Shown here: in pieces, positions 34,436-43,257 of the stretch
Position numbering within the stretch: the first letter of the stretch is position 1
Layout: every line of letters begins with the position of its first letter
Origin: Shewanella jiangmenensis
GTDB taxonomy: Bacteria > Pseudomonadota > Gammaproteobacteria > Enterobacterales > Shewanellaceae
Direction: 5' to 3'
Assembly (NCBI RefSeq): GCF_018596335.1
Contig: NZ_JAHEPS010000009.1
Coordinates: 23,996-87,995 of the forward strand
Length of the DNA: 64,000 nt
Translations under genes and position numbers: made by a program
Notes under the pieces: model-generated
Seen by the model: only the letters and a program-made list of their open reading frames with translations
Database searches by the model: none
What the model was told of the DNA's origin: nothing

Positions 34436-35341
34436 TTATTTGCACATCGGGAAGCCGAGGGCTTCACGGGCCTTGTAGTAGGCTTCGGCAACGGCCTTGG
34501 CCATGGTGCGTACACGCAGAATGTAGCGCTGACGCTCGGTCACAGAGATAGCGTGACGGGCATCCAGCAGGTTGAACGCGTGTGAGGCCTTCATGACTTG
34601 CTCGTAAGCGGGCAGAGGCAGAGGAGTTTCCAATGACAACAAATGCTGACAGGCTTTTTCGCATTGGTCGAACATGCCGAACAGGAAGTCTACGTCGGCG
34701 TGTTCAAAGTTATAGGTAGACTGTTCTACTTCGTTTTGGTGGAACACATCGCCATAGGTGATGCGGCCCATTGGACCATCGGTCCATACCAGATCGTAAA
34801 CACTGTCTACGCCCTGGATGTACATGGCCAGACGCTCCAGACCATAGGTGATTTCACCGGTCACTGGGCTGCATTCGATGCCGCCCACTTGCTGGAAGTA
34901 GGTGAACTGAGTCACTTCCATACCGTTGAGCCACACTTCCCAACCCAGACCCCAGGCGCCCAGCGTTGGCGATTCCCAGTTGTCTTCCACAAAGCGGATA
35001 TCGTGGATTTGGGTGTCGATACCCAGGGCGCGCAGCGAGCCCAGGTACAGCTCCTGAATGTTGCTTGGTGACGGTTTCAATACGACCTGGAACTGGTAGT
35101 AGTGTTGCAGGCGGTTCGGGTTTTCACCGTAGCGACCATCGGTTGGGCGGCGTGAAGGCTGCACATAGGCGCTGCTCATTGGCTCTGGGCCGAGGGCACG
35201 CAGGAAGGTCTGAGGGTGGAAGGTGCCGGCACCGACTTCCATATCCAGAGGTTGGACAATGGCGCAGCCTTGCTGAGCCCAGTAATCCTGCAGGGTCAGA
35301 ATAAAGCCCTGAAATGTCTTTACGTCGTATTTCGTCGTCAT
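34436..35341 (-). CDS. glyQ: Glycyl-tRNA synthetase alpha subunit
   Basis: 301 residues. Class II aminoacyl-tRNA synthetase catalytic subunit; begins with KTFQGFILTLQDYWAQQGCA and has MEVGAGTFHPQTFLRALGPE, a conserved block. Together with GlyS it charges tRNA-Gly. First gene of glyQS; the start ATG is at 35341, 105 bases before divergent tag. Confidence 0.97.
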   Translation of the reverse strand: MTTKYDVKTFQGFILTLQDYWAQQGCAIVQPLDMEVGAGTFHPQTFLRALGPEPMSSAYVQPSRRPTDGRYGENPNRLQHYYQFQVVLKPSPSNIQELYLGSLRALGIDTQIHDIRFVEDNWESPTLGAWGLGWEVWLNGMEVTQFTYFQQVGGIECSPVTGEITYGLERLAMYIQGVDSVYDLVWTDGPMGRITYGDVFHQNEVEQSTYNFEHADVDFLFGMFDQCEKACQHLLSLETPLPLPAYEQVMKASHAFNLLDARHAISVTERQRYILRVRTMAKAVAEAYYKAREALGFPMCK

Positions 35342-35446
35342 GTCTGATGCTGTCAGCTAAAGAGAAAATGGGTTCGATTATACCTTGTAGATCCGCGCTT
35401 ATGTAGGCTATTTTTTAGCGAACTTGCGGCTTTGAAGGGACTTTTG

Positions 35447-36022
35447 ATGACGGATAACAAAACGAGATGTGCCTGGGTGAGTGATGATCAGCAATACCGC
35501 GACTATCACGACCGGGTTTGGGGACGGCCGGTTTACGATGCCAAAGAGCTGTTTGCCAAGCTGTGCCTCGACGGTCAGCAGGCGGGCTTGTCGTGGATCA
35601 CCATACTTAGAAAGCAAGCCAACTACGAAGCCGCCTTTGCCAACTTCGAGCCAGAAATCATCGCCGGGTTTGATGAGGCCAAGGTTGAAGAGCTCTTGCA
35701 GAACCCCGGCATAGTGCGCAATCGTGCCAAGGTAAAGTCCATTATCGGTAATGCCCGTGCTTATCTTAAGTTTGAAGCCGAGGGCAGGGATTTCAGTGAA
35801 TTCTTATGGGGATTCGTTGGCGGCAAGCCCAAGGTGAATCATTTTCGCAGTATCTCTGAGGTACCGGCCCAGACTCCTGAGTCTGAAGCTATGTCCAAGG
35901 CGCTTAAGAAACTTGGCTTTAACTTTGTCGGCCCCACCATTTGCTATGCCTTTATGCAGGCGGTTGGCATGGTCAATGACCATACTATTGATTGTCATTG
36001 CTACCGTGAGTCGGGTTTTTAG
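35447..36022 (+). CDS. tag: DNA-3-methyladenine glycosylase I
   Basis: 191 residues from the ATG at 35447 (AAGGGA upstream; an in-frame TTG at 35432 is unlikely). Family features: RCAWVSDDQQYRDYHDRVWG at the N-terminus, LDGQQAGLSWITILRKQANY, and a C-terminal Cys/His cluster (DHTIDCHC) that with an N-terminal Cys binds zinc. Excises 3-methyladenine from alkylated DNA. It ends 18 bases before a terminator that contains a parS site. Confidence 0.96.
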   Translation: MTDNKTRCAWVSDDQQYRDYHDRVWGRPVYDAKELFAKLCLDGQQAGLSWITILRKQANYEAAFANFEPEIIAGFDEAKVEELLQNPGIVRNRAKVKSIIGNARAYLKFEAEGRDFSEFLWGFVGGKPKVNHFRSISEVPAQTPESEAMSKALKKLGFNFVGPTICYAFMQAVGMVNDHTIDCHCYRESGF

Positions 36023-36040
36023 TGGCCTGGTGGCGGCAAT

Positions 36041-36072
36041 AAAAAAGGTGTTCCACGTGGAACACCTTTTTT
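36041..36072. terminator. Bidirectional terminator built around a parS site
   Basis: A perfect 32-base palindrome with six A at one end and six T at the other, between convergent tag and the amidohydrolase gene. Its central 16 bases are a parS sequence, so the same DNA can be a transcription terminator and a ParB-binding site. Confidence 0.85.
36049..36064. other. parS site 2 (perfect palindrome)
   Basis: TGTTCCACGTGGAACA, a full match to the general ParB-binding consensus. Central to the terminator palindrome. Confidence 0.85.
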
Positions 36073-36087
36073 GTTTAACGGTTGCCG

Positions 36088-39000
36088 TTACATCTGTTCG
36101 AAGAAGAAGGGCTCGCGTTTACGCTTGTCACCATTAAGCTGATCCATGGTTTCGGCATCAAACAGCTTACCGTTGACCATTGTGTGGGTGACCTTGTCGG
36201 TCACGCGGATATCAGCCAGCGGGTCGCCATCGATAATAATCAAATCCGCCAGTTTGCCTGCCTTGATTGAACCCAACTGATGATCCATGGCGAAGGTTTT
36301 GGCCGGGTTAATGGTGGCGGTTTTCAGCACCTCCATATTGCTCATGCCGCCCTGGGCGAACATCCACATTTCCCAGTGAGCCGCCAAACCTTCACGCTGA
36401 CCGTGGGCGCCGATGTTTGGATGCACGCCGACCTGATTCAGCTCATTGGCAACGCGGGCCACGTTGAAGTGGTTGTAATGGCCTTCTGGTGCAGTTGGGC
36501 GGCGCATAGAGCGGGCGGTCAGTAAATCGCTTGGCACATACTTCGACAGGCGTGGGTGGGCCCAAACATCGGTTTTGTCATACCAATAGTTCTCACCTGA
36601 GATGCCGCCGTAGGCCACTACCAGAGTGGGTGTGTAGCCAACCTTGGTCTGGCTCCAGAATTGCTTTATGTCGTTATAGATGGCGCCGGCCGGTAGCGAA
36701 TGCTCTACCGTGGTGTGGCCGTCGGCAATCATCGACAGGTTATGCTGCAGCAAGCTGCCGCCTTCGGGCACGACCATCATTTCCAATTCACGGGCTGCGG
36801 CTATCACCTGTTGGCGCTGATTACGGCGTGGTTGGTTATAGCTCTTCACACTGAAGGCGCCGACCTTCTTTAAGCGCTCAAGGTGGAACTTCGCGTCTTC
36901 CAACGAGTCGATATGGCTGGTGTAGCCGGGCAGGTTGGCGCCATACAGAATGGTACCGGTCGAGAAGATCCGCGGGCCAACAATTTTACCGGCCTTTTGC
37001 TGCTCGGAAGCGGCAAAGATTTCGGTGGTGTCGTTAGATGGGTCATGGATGCTGGTAACGCCGAGGGCGAGGCCAGCGTACAGGTTCCAGTTTTGCTGTG
37101 GAATGATTTCATCTTCGCCCTGTGAGCCGTGGGCGTGGGCATCGAACAGGCCGGGCATCAACGTTTTACCGCTGATGTCGATGACTTCGGCGTCACTGGG
37201 GATTTCGACATCACCCTGATTGCCAACGGCAACGATCTTGTTGTCCTTCACCAGCACTACGCCACCATCTATGACGGCATCGTTTTCCATGGTGATGACT
37301 TTACCGCCAATAAAGGCGATGGTTCCACGTGGAACATCCGCATCCTGCTCAAAGCCGATGGCGGTAATCTTGGGTTCAACTTTGGCATCCGCCTTGGCCT
37401 GATAGCTGCTATCTACCGGCATTTGGTACAGCTCTGGGCCGAGGGTCCAGTACAGTTGGTTGCTGGTGCCGTTCCAGCTGATGCTCTCGCCGGCACGCAC
37501 GCTCAGCTGAGTCACTGGCAGATTGCTGGCCTTGGGGCCAATCTCAACGGTTTCGCCGTGTTTGGCAAAGGGCGTGACAAACACCTTAAAGCGCTCTGCA
37601 AAAGCCAGCTGCTCGCCATCGGGAGAGATGCGGAACTCAGTCGCATGCTTGCTGCTGTAGTGGGTGCGCTTTTCGAAACCGCTCATATTGATTGACGAAA
37701 ACTGTGGCGTTTCGCCGCTCTCCATAAAGAACACCCGGCTGTTATCACTGCCAAATTGTGGCTGAAAGCCAACAGCACTGATGCGGGTATTTTCTTTATT
37801 GCTTAGGCTCACCTTATACAGGCCCGGGTCTTTACCCCAGGTTGGCGAGGTGATGTATCCACCGCTGGTTTTGCGATACACCAGGGTATCGCCTTTGGGA
37901 GAAAACACCGGCTCGACATACTTGCCCGGTGACTGAGTCAGCTGAGTGGTCTTACGGCTGGAAAGGTTCAGCAGCTGGACAGTGCCTTGCTGCTGATCGT
38001 TCCAGGTGGTGAAGGCCAGTTGTTTGCCATCACGCGACCAGGTTGGGTACAGCTCATTGATGTTGTCATCGAGCTTGGTCAGGCGGGTAGGTTTGCCATC
38101 AGGCAGGGCTCGCAGCCACAGTTTACCCAAAGCTTCAAACACCAGTTGTTTGCCGTCGGGTGACACCTGCGCCATACGCAGCATCTTCACGTCAAACTTG
38201 TCCATGTCGAGGTTTTGGGTGAAGCGCACCGAAGGCTGAACATCGAGTTTGGTTTTAACGTGGAAGGGGATTTCCTTGGCTTGTTTGCTCTCGACATTCA
38301 GGCGCTGAATTTTACCCTTGGCCCACAGCAAGATGTCTTTGCTGTCTTTGTCCCACGACATAGTAGGGTAAACGCCATGGATGGCCCAGGTTTCCTGCAT
38401 GTCACGGTCAAGCTCGCTATAAAGCTTTTGCTTTTCACCAGACTCGAGGTCGAGCAAATACAGGGTTGACTGGAAACCATCGCGGCGAATAAAGGCGAGC
38501 TTCTTGCCGTCTGGGCTCGGGGTTGGGCGAATTGCGCCGCCGGTGCCTTCGACCAAGACTTCAATCTCACCCGTTTGGGTGTCGTAGCGCTTGATTTTGT
38601 AAATGCCGGACACTGAGTCTTTGGAGTAGTGGAAGGTTTTGCCCGGTGTCGCGTCCTGGCTGAAATAGATATAGCGGCCATCGGGTGAGTAAGCCGGTTC
38701 GCCGAGATCTTTCTCATCATTTGGTTTTTCGGTGAGCTGCACACCTTCGCCGCCGGAAACATGGTACAGCCACACTTCACCGGCACCTAAACTGCGGCTG
38801 GCGGTAAAGTGTTTGCGGCCGACCAGATATTGCGAGTCCGGGCTCCAGGCTGGGCTGTTGAGCAGGCGGAAGGTTTCTTTGGTCACGGCGCGGGGATTTT
38901 TGCCGTCTGCATCCATCACCCACAGGTTGTCGCCGCCGTCCTGATCCGAGGTGAAGGCAATGTACTTTCCGTCGGGGCTATATACGGGCTGCATTTGCCA

Positions 39001-39282
39001 GGCGATGCCGCTGGCGAGCACTTCGGCTTCGCCACCCTTGGCCGGAATACGATAGATGTCACCGAGCAGGTCAAACACTATGTATTTGCCATCGGGGCTC
39101 AGGCTCAGGTTCATCCAGGTGCCTTCGGTAACATCTATGCTGGCTTTTTCGAGCGGGGCATTTTTTGGCGCGTTAACTTGCCATTCTTCGCCGGTTTTGT
39201 CGGACGAGGTATCGGCAAACAATGCTGGGCTGCAGACGAGCGCCACCGCAGCGCACAGCGGCTTGAGTCGGGTCTTGAACAT
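36088..39282 (-). CDS. Periplasmic PD40/TolB-like amidohydrolase fusion
   Basis: 1064 residues. Signal peptide about 1-24 (ends ALFA|DTSS). Residues about 50-640 hold many WD40-like/PD40 beta-propeller blades (repeated SPDGKYIAFTSD-type units). The C-terminal 400 residues are an amidohydrolase domain with MPGLFDAHAHG (HxH metal ligands) and further ligand candidates VEHSLPAG and PNIGAHGQ, ending in IKAGKLADLIIIDGDPLADI. Members of this composite family are secreted hydrolases of unknown substrate, perhaps amide or peptide bonds. Ribosome site AGGAAA. The coding sequence contains parS-like site 3 at the VPRGT codons. Confidence 0.87.
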   Translation of the reverse strand: MFKTRLKPLCAAVALVCSPALFADTSSDKTGEEWQVNAPKNAPLEKASIDVTEGTWMNLSLSPDGKYIVFDLLGDIYRIPAKGGEAEVLASGIAWQMQPVYSPDGKYIAFTSDQDGGDNLWVMDADGKNPRAVTKETFRLLNSPAWSPDSQYLVGRKHFTASRSLGAGEVWLYHVSGGEGVQLTEKPNDEKDLGEPAYSPDGRYIYFSQDATPGKTFHYSKDSVSGIYKIKRYDTQTGEIEVLVEGTGGAIRPTPSPDGKKLAFIRRDGFQSTLYLLDLESGEKQKLYSELDRDMQETWAIHGVYPTMSWDKDSKDILLWAKGKIQRLNVESKQAKEIPFHVKTKLDVQPSVRFTQNLDMDKFDVKMLRMAQVSPDGKQLVFEALGKLWLRALPDGKPTRLTKLDDNINELYPTWSRDGKQLAFTTWNDQQQGTVQLLNLSSRKTTQLTQSPGKYVEPVFSPKGDTLVYRKTSGGYITSPTWGKDPGLYKVSLSNKENTRISAVGFQPQFGSDNSRVFFMESGETPQFSSINMSGFEKRTHYSSKHATEFRISPDGEQLAFAERFKVFVTPFAKHGETVEIGPKASNLPVTQLSVRAGESISWNGTSNQLYWTLGPELYQMPVDSSYQAKADAKVEPKITAIGFEQDADVPRGTIAFIGGKVITMENDAVIDGGVVLVKDNKIVAVGNQGDVEIPSDAEVIDISGKTLMPGLFDAHAHGSQGEDEIIPQQNWNLYAGLALGVTSIHDPSNDTTEIFAASEQQKAGKIVGPRIFSTGTILYGANLPGYTSHIDSLEDAKFHLERLKKVGAFSVKSYNQPRRNQRQQVIAAARELEMMVVPEGGSLLQHNLSMIADGHTTVEHSLPAGAIYNDIKQFWSQTKVGYTPTLVVAYGGISGENYWYDKTDVWAHPRLSKYVPSDLLTARSMRRPTAPEGHYNHFNVARVANELNQVGVHPNIGAHGQREGLAAHWEMWMFAQGGMSNMEVLKTATINPAKTFAMDHQLGSIKAGKLADLIIIDGDPLADIRVTDKVTHTMVNGKLFDAETMDQLNGDKRKREPFFFEQM
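37321..37336. other. parS-like site 3 (inside the amidohydrolase gene)
   Basis: GGTTCCACGTGGAACA, one mismatch (first base). It lies in the coding sequence where the propeller joins the amidohydrolase domain. Confidence 0.75.
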
Positions 39283-39434
39283 CGGGGTTTCCTGCTTGTT
39301 TTAGTTATTGAGATAGCGCGACCAGGGTCTGGTGCGGGTCAGCGCAAAGCATTACAAAATTGCTCTGTTATCTCACAATTTGCCAAACAGGAAAACCACA
39401 AATCTGTTTCAAGACATAATAGTGGCGGGCTGGT

Positions 39435-39680
39435 TCAAAGCCCTTTTTTGACGAGGTAACGATAGGGAGCTTGGCTGGTATCACTGGCGAGCAGCGTGTG
39501 ATCCATAAACTCGCAGAAGCTGGGGATGTCGCGGGTGGTTGCCGGGTCGTCCGCAATAATCAGCAGGGTTTCACCTTCGGCCATGGTGCGAACGGTTTTG
39601 CGTACCATCATCACGGGTTCGGGGCAGCGCAGCCCCAAGGCATCCAGTTGTTTGGTTGGGTTGGCAAATACGTCGGTCAT
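39435..39680 (-). CDS. tusA: Sulfurtransferase TusA
   Basis: 81 residues, the usual length. Carries persulfide sulfur from the cysteine desulfurase to TusD in the 2-thiouridine pathway of tRNA wobble modification, with roles in other sulfur transfers. The active cysteine is in LDALGLRCPEPVMMVRKTVR; the remainder matches the two-layered alpha/beta family. Alone on its strand between the amidohydrolase and the chemoreceptor. Confidence 0.95.
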   Translation of the reverse strand: MTDVFANPTKQLDALGLRCPEPVMMVRKTVRTMAEGETLLIIADDPATTRDIPSFCEFMDHTLLASDTSQAPYRYLVKKGL

Positions 39681-39771
39681 TTGAGTCTTCTATCGCTGTA
39701 ACAGTTGTCGCTAATGTTACTCCTGTCGATTTATTTCACCAAGCAGTGCAGCTTGAAACTGTGGTGTCGAT

Positions 39772-39787
39772 TGTTTCACGTGGAACC
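39772..39787. other. parS-like site 4
   Basis: TGTTTCACGTGGAACC, one mismatch (last base) from the ParB consensus; intergenic. Confidence 0.72.
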
Positions 39788-39964
39788 TATCATTATTGCG
39801 GATGGCGTTTTATATGGCCTAAACCGTATGTTAGCCGCGAATAAAAAATGCGCACAGCAGCGCGTTTTTGTCTAAAAACGCAGCTAAATCAGATCTTTGA
39901 ATAAGCAATAACAGGAAGTTTTTTGCGGGTATTCACAAGCGTGCTAGTGTACTCAGCCTCATAA

Positions 39965-39979
39965 CGATAACAATTATCA
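39965..39979. promoter_or_regulatory. Fur-box-like operator
   Basis: CGATAACAATTATCA matches TGATAATNATTATCA at 12 of 14 fixed positions. It lies 11 bases before the chemoreceptor ATG and downstream of its likely -10, a position suited to repression by Fe-Fur. Confidence 0.6.
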
Positions 39980-39990
39980 TTTGATTAAAA

Positions 39991-41982
39991 ATGGCTGAAT
40001 TTTCTTTTAAAAAGACTCTCTGGTTTGGCTTATTGGCGATAGGTTTGGTCCCCTTGTTACTGACCGGTATGGTCATTCAACATATGGCTCAATCCTCCAT
40101 GACCAATCAGGCCTTCAACAAATTGCTGGCGGTACAACAACTCAAATACGTTCAAATAGGTGACTACTTCGCGAGTACCCGCGCGGACTTGTCCATGATG
40201 GCTGCTGCGGTTGCCGATATGGTGAAGTACGCGAGCGATCCATCCCTTGGACGCATCGGCGCTGACCATCAGGATTACTTCAATCAACTGGTGGCCGATT
40301 ATGGCTACTATGATGCCTTTATCATCGACTTGCGGGGTGAGGTGGTGTTCAGTCAGGCAAAGGAAGCTGACTTTGGCACCAACTTAATCAGTGGGCCATT
40401 TCAGGACTCCAACTTGGCGAAACTGTTTCAACAGGTTGTGGCCAGTGGCAACGAGGAGATGGTCGACTTTGCACCCTATGCCCCGAGTCGCGGTGAGCCA
40501 GCGGCCTTTATCGCCAGACCAGTTGTGGTTGGCGGTAAAACCATTGCCGTGGTTGCGCTGCAGTTGTCTATCGACAAAATTAACCGCCTGATGACCCAAA
40601 GGGCCGGAATGGGCGAAAGTGGTGAGAGCTATCTTGTTGGCGCTGACCATCGGATGCGCTCGGACTCTTATCTTGATCCAAAGGGGCGTTCTGTCCGTGC
40701 GAGTTTTGCGGGCACGGCGGATGCCAATGGCGTGAAAACCGAGTCGGCGATTGCGGCGCTAAGGGGTCAGGAAGGGCTCAAAATCATCCAGGATTACAAC
40801 AACAATCCTGTGCTGTCTGCCTACATGCCATTATCACCCGATGGCAGTGGAAAACTGACTTGGGCCCTGATTGTGGAAATCGATGAGGCCGAAGCGCTGG
40901 AATCTGTTGTGGCTATTAGAAATAGCCTGTGGATAGCTTTGGGGATTTCTGCCCTGGTGGTGGTGTTTTTTGCTGTGCTGATTCTGCGTTCGGTAACCCG
41001 TCCTTTGGGTGGAGAGCCGCGGGTAATGCAGCAGATTTCTGAGCGCATTGCCGCAGGCGATTTGGCAATTGAATTCAGTCGCCGCGACAAGACTGGTGTG
41101 TACCTGGCGATGGAGACTATGTCGCGCAATCTGCGGGAAATAGTGGGCCGCATGGTGGGCATTACAGCGCAGCTGTCGGCGGCGTCGGAGCAAACCCGGG
41201 TTGCCAGCGAAGAAACCAACCAAAGCCTGTTTCAGCAGCAGGCCAATATCGAGCATGTGTCGGCCGCCATCCATGAAATGAGCGCAACCATAGTTGAAGT
41301 GGCAAATAATGCCCGGCAGGTTGCCGACTCCACTCAGGCGGCTTATTCGTTATCCCAGATAGCCGATACTCAGGTTCGCAGCAATATTGAGATTATCAGT
41401 GCTTTAACTTCGGCAATTGTTGATGCTACCGGCGTTATTCGTGAAGTCGAAAGTCAAAGTCAGGGCATCAGCAAGGTGCTCGAAGTCATTCGCGGCATTG
41501 CCGACCAAACCAACTTGCTGGCGCTTAACGCTGCCATTGAGGCGGCGCGGGCCGGTGAGCAGGGCCGTGGCTTTGCTGTGGTAGCCGATGAAGTGCGCCA
41601 ACTTGCACAAAAAACGGCGCAGTCAACCCGGGATATTGAACAGATGATTGCGCTGTTGCAGCAGGGCACGCAAAACGCGGTTGGGGTGATGGGTCAGAGT
41701 TCAACCCATCTTAATCATACCGTTGAAAGCGCTGAGTCAACCGCCGAAGCTATCCGTAACACTCACCTCGAAATCGAGTCGATTGCGGCCAATGCTTCGC
41801 AAATTGCCACGGCATCGGCGCAGCAGGCGCAGGCGGCAGAAGAAATCAGCCAGAGTCTGGCGGTGATTGCCGATGCGGCCCATGTGAATGCCGCAAGCTC
41901 AGAGCAAACCGCAGCGGCGTCGGCGCAGCTCAGTGAGCTGGCGATGGACCTTAAGGGCATTACTTCGAGCTTCAGGACTTAG
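39991..41982 (+). CDS. Methyl-accepting chemotaxis protein
   Basis: 663 residues. TM1 about 11-31; a periplasmic double-Cache-type sensor domain (about 35-305, with YYDAFIIDLRGEVVFSQAKE); TM2 about 310-332; HAMP (RSVTRPLGGEP onward); then a cytoplasmic signalling coiled coil with the hairpin tip GIADQTNLLALNAAIEAARA. No C-terminal NWETF-type methyltransferase tether. Ligand unknown. The upstream Fur-box-like site suggests iron-dependent expression. It has no obvious ribosome site. A parS-like site lies just beyond its end. Confidence 0.93.
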   Translation: MAEFSFKKTLWFGLLAIGLVPLLLTGMVIQHMAQSSMTNQAFNKLLAVQQLKYVQIGDYFASTRADLSMMAAAVADMVKYASDPSLGRIGADHQDYFNQLVADYGYYDAFIIDLRGEVVFSQAKEADFGTNLISGPFQDSNLAKLFQQVVASGNEEMVDFAPYAPSRGEPAAFIARPVVVGGKTIAVVALQLSIDKINRLMTQRAGMGESGESYLVGADHRMRSDSYLDPKGRSVRASFAGTADANGVKTESAIAALRGQEGLKIIQDYNNNPVLSAYMPLSPDGSGKLTWALIVEIDEAEALESVVAIRNSLWIALGISALVVVFFAVLILRSVTRPLGGEPRVMQQISERIAAGDLAIEFSRRDKTGVYLAMETMSRNLREIVGRMVGITAQLSAASEQTRVASEETNQSLFQQQANIEHVSAAIHEMSATIVEVANNARQVADSTQAAYSLSQIADTQVRSNIEIISALTSAIVDATGVIREVESQSQGISKVLEVIRGIADQTNLLALNAAIEAARAGEQGRGFAVVADEVRQLAQKTAQSTRDIEQMIALLQQGTQNAVGVMGQSSTHLNHTVESAESTAEAIRNTHLEIESIAANASQIATASAQQAQAAEEISQSLAVIADAAHVNAASSEQTAAASAQLSELAMDLKGITSSFRT

Positions 41983-42010
41983 CCATCAAAATGTGAGCGT
42001 TTGTCGCCAA

Positions 42011-42026
42011 GGTTTCACGTGAAACA
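42011..42026. other. parS-like site 5
   Basis: GGTTTCACGTGAAACA, one mismatch (first base); intergenic between the chemoreceptor and fadA, adjoining their terminator. Confidence 0.75.
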
Positions 42027-42027
42027 T

Positions 42028-42057
42028 AAAAAAGCCGACCCTGAGGTCGGCTTTTTT
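42028..42057. terminator. Bidirectional terminator between the chemoreceptor gene and fadA
   Basis: AAAAAAGCCGACC-CTGA-GGTCGGCTTTTTT: 13-bp stem with A- and T-runs, between convergent genes, one base from parS-like site 5. Confidence 0.9.
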
Positions 42058-42074
42058 ACGGCTTGGATTAAGGC

Positions 42075-43238
42075 TTAAACACGCTCAAACACGGTGGCAA
42101 TGCCCTGGCCGAGACCGATACACATGGTTGCCAGACCCAGGGTGGCATCCTTGTGTTCCATCAGGTTGATAAGGGTGGTTGAGATACGGGCGCCGGAGCA
42201 GCCCAGTGGATGACCCAGGGCGATAGCACCGCCATTGAGGTTCACCTTGTCTTCGACCACATCCATCAGACCCAAATCTTTCACGCAAGGCAGCGACTGG
42301 GCGGCAAAAGCTTCGTTCAGCTCAATCACATCCATGTCCTGAATGCTGAGACCAGCACGGGCCAGCGCCTTCTGGGTGGCTGGAACCGGACCATAACCCA
42401 TGATGGCGGCATCGCAACCGGCAACGGCCATGGAGCGTACGCGGGCGCGGATTGGCAGGCCGAGGGCGCGGGCCTTGCTTTCTTCCATCACCAGCATGGC
42501 GGCAGCGCCGTCAGACAGGGCCGAAGACGTACCGGCGGTGACTGTGCCGTTGGCCGGGTCGAACACAGGGCGCAGCGCGGCGAGTGACTCGAGGCTGGTC
42601 TCGGGGCGGACCACTTCATCGTAATCGACCTTGATCAGCGCGCCGTTGGCATCGTGACCTTCGATGGCAAAGATTTCTTTGGCGAAGCGGCCTTCAAGGT
42701 TGGCGGCGTGGGCGCGCTGGTGTGAGCGCACGGCGAACTGATCCTGCATCTCACGGCTGATGCCATGCAGTTTACCCAGCATCTCAGCGGTCAGGCCCAT
42801 CATGCCAGAGGCCTTGGCCACGTTATTGGCGAGGCCGGGGTGGAAATCCACACCGTGGTTCATGGGGACGTGGCCCATATGCTCGACACCACCGATGATG
42901 AAGGTGTCACCCATGCCGGTCATGATGGCGCGGGAAGCCTGATGCAGCGCTTCCATGGAAGAACCACACAGACGGTTAACGGTCACGGCACCGGCGGTTT
43001 TTGGAATACCGGCCAGCAGCGAGGCGTTGCGGGCGATGTTGAAACCCTGTTCCAGGGTTTGCTGCACACAGCCCCAGATCACGTCTTCAATGCTGTTTGG
43101 GTCCAGGCCAGGATTACGCAGCAGCAGGGCTTTCATCAGCTCGGCAGACAGGCTTTCGGCACGGACATTACGGAATACACCCGCCTTGGAGCGGCCCATG
43201 GGAGTACGGATGCAATCTACGATAACGGCTTGTTTCAT
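42075..43238 (-). CDS. fadA: 3-ketoacyl-CoA thiolase FadA
   Basis: 387 residues. Catalyses the thiolytic last step of beta-oxidation as the beta-subunit of the FadBA complex. Active-site cysteine in NRLCGSSMEALHQASRAIMT (about 91); the GHPLGCSGAR motif with the second cysteine, and the NEAFAAQ motif, are present. It follows fadB by 19 bases, the order of E. coli fadBA. Confidence 0.97.
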   Translation of the reverse strand: MKQAVIVDCIRTPMGRSKAGVFRNVRAESLSAELMKALLLRNPGLDPNSIEDVIWGCVQQTLEQGFNIARNASLLAGIPKTAGAVTVNRLCGSSMEALHQASRAIMTGMGDTFIIGGVEHMGHVPMNHGVDFHPGLANNVAKASGMMGLTAEMLGKLHGISREMQDQFAVRSHQRAHAANLEGRFAKEIFAIEGHDANGALIKVDYDEVVRPETSLESLAALRPVFDPANGTVTAGTSSALSDGAAAMLVMEESKARALGLPIRARVRSMAVAGCDAAIMGYGPVPATQKALARAGLSIQDMDVIELNEAFAAQSLPCVKDLGLMDVVEDKVNLNGGAIALGHPLGCSGARISTTLINLMEHKDATLGLATMCIGLGQGIATVFERV

Positions 43239-43257
43239 TTTGATAATCCTTCCCTAA

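Larger units (their letters stand above)
39681..39990. promoter_or_regulatory. tusA-chemoreceptor intergenic region
   Basis: 310 bases without a gene. It holds parS-like site 4 (39772-39787), a hairpin GCGTTTTT-GTCT-AAAAACGC (39862-39881), a possible promoter (TTGCGG 39923-39928, TAGTGT 39945-39950, 16 bases apart) and a Fur-box-like sequence before the chemoreceptor start. The tusA promoter must also lie here. Confidence 0.6.
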
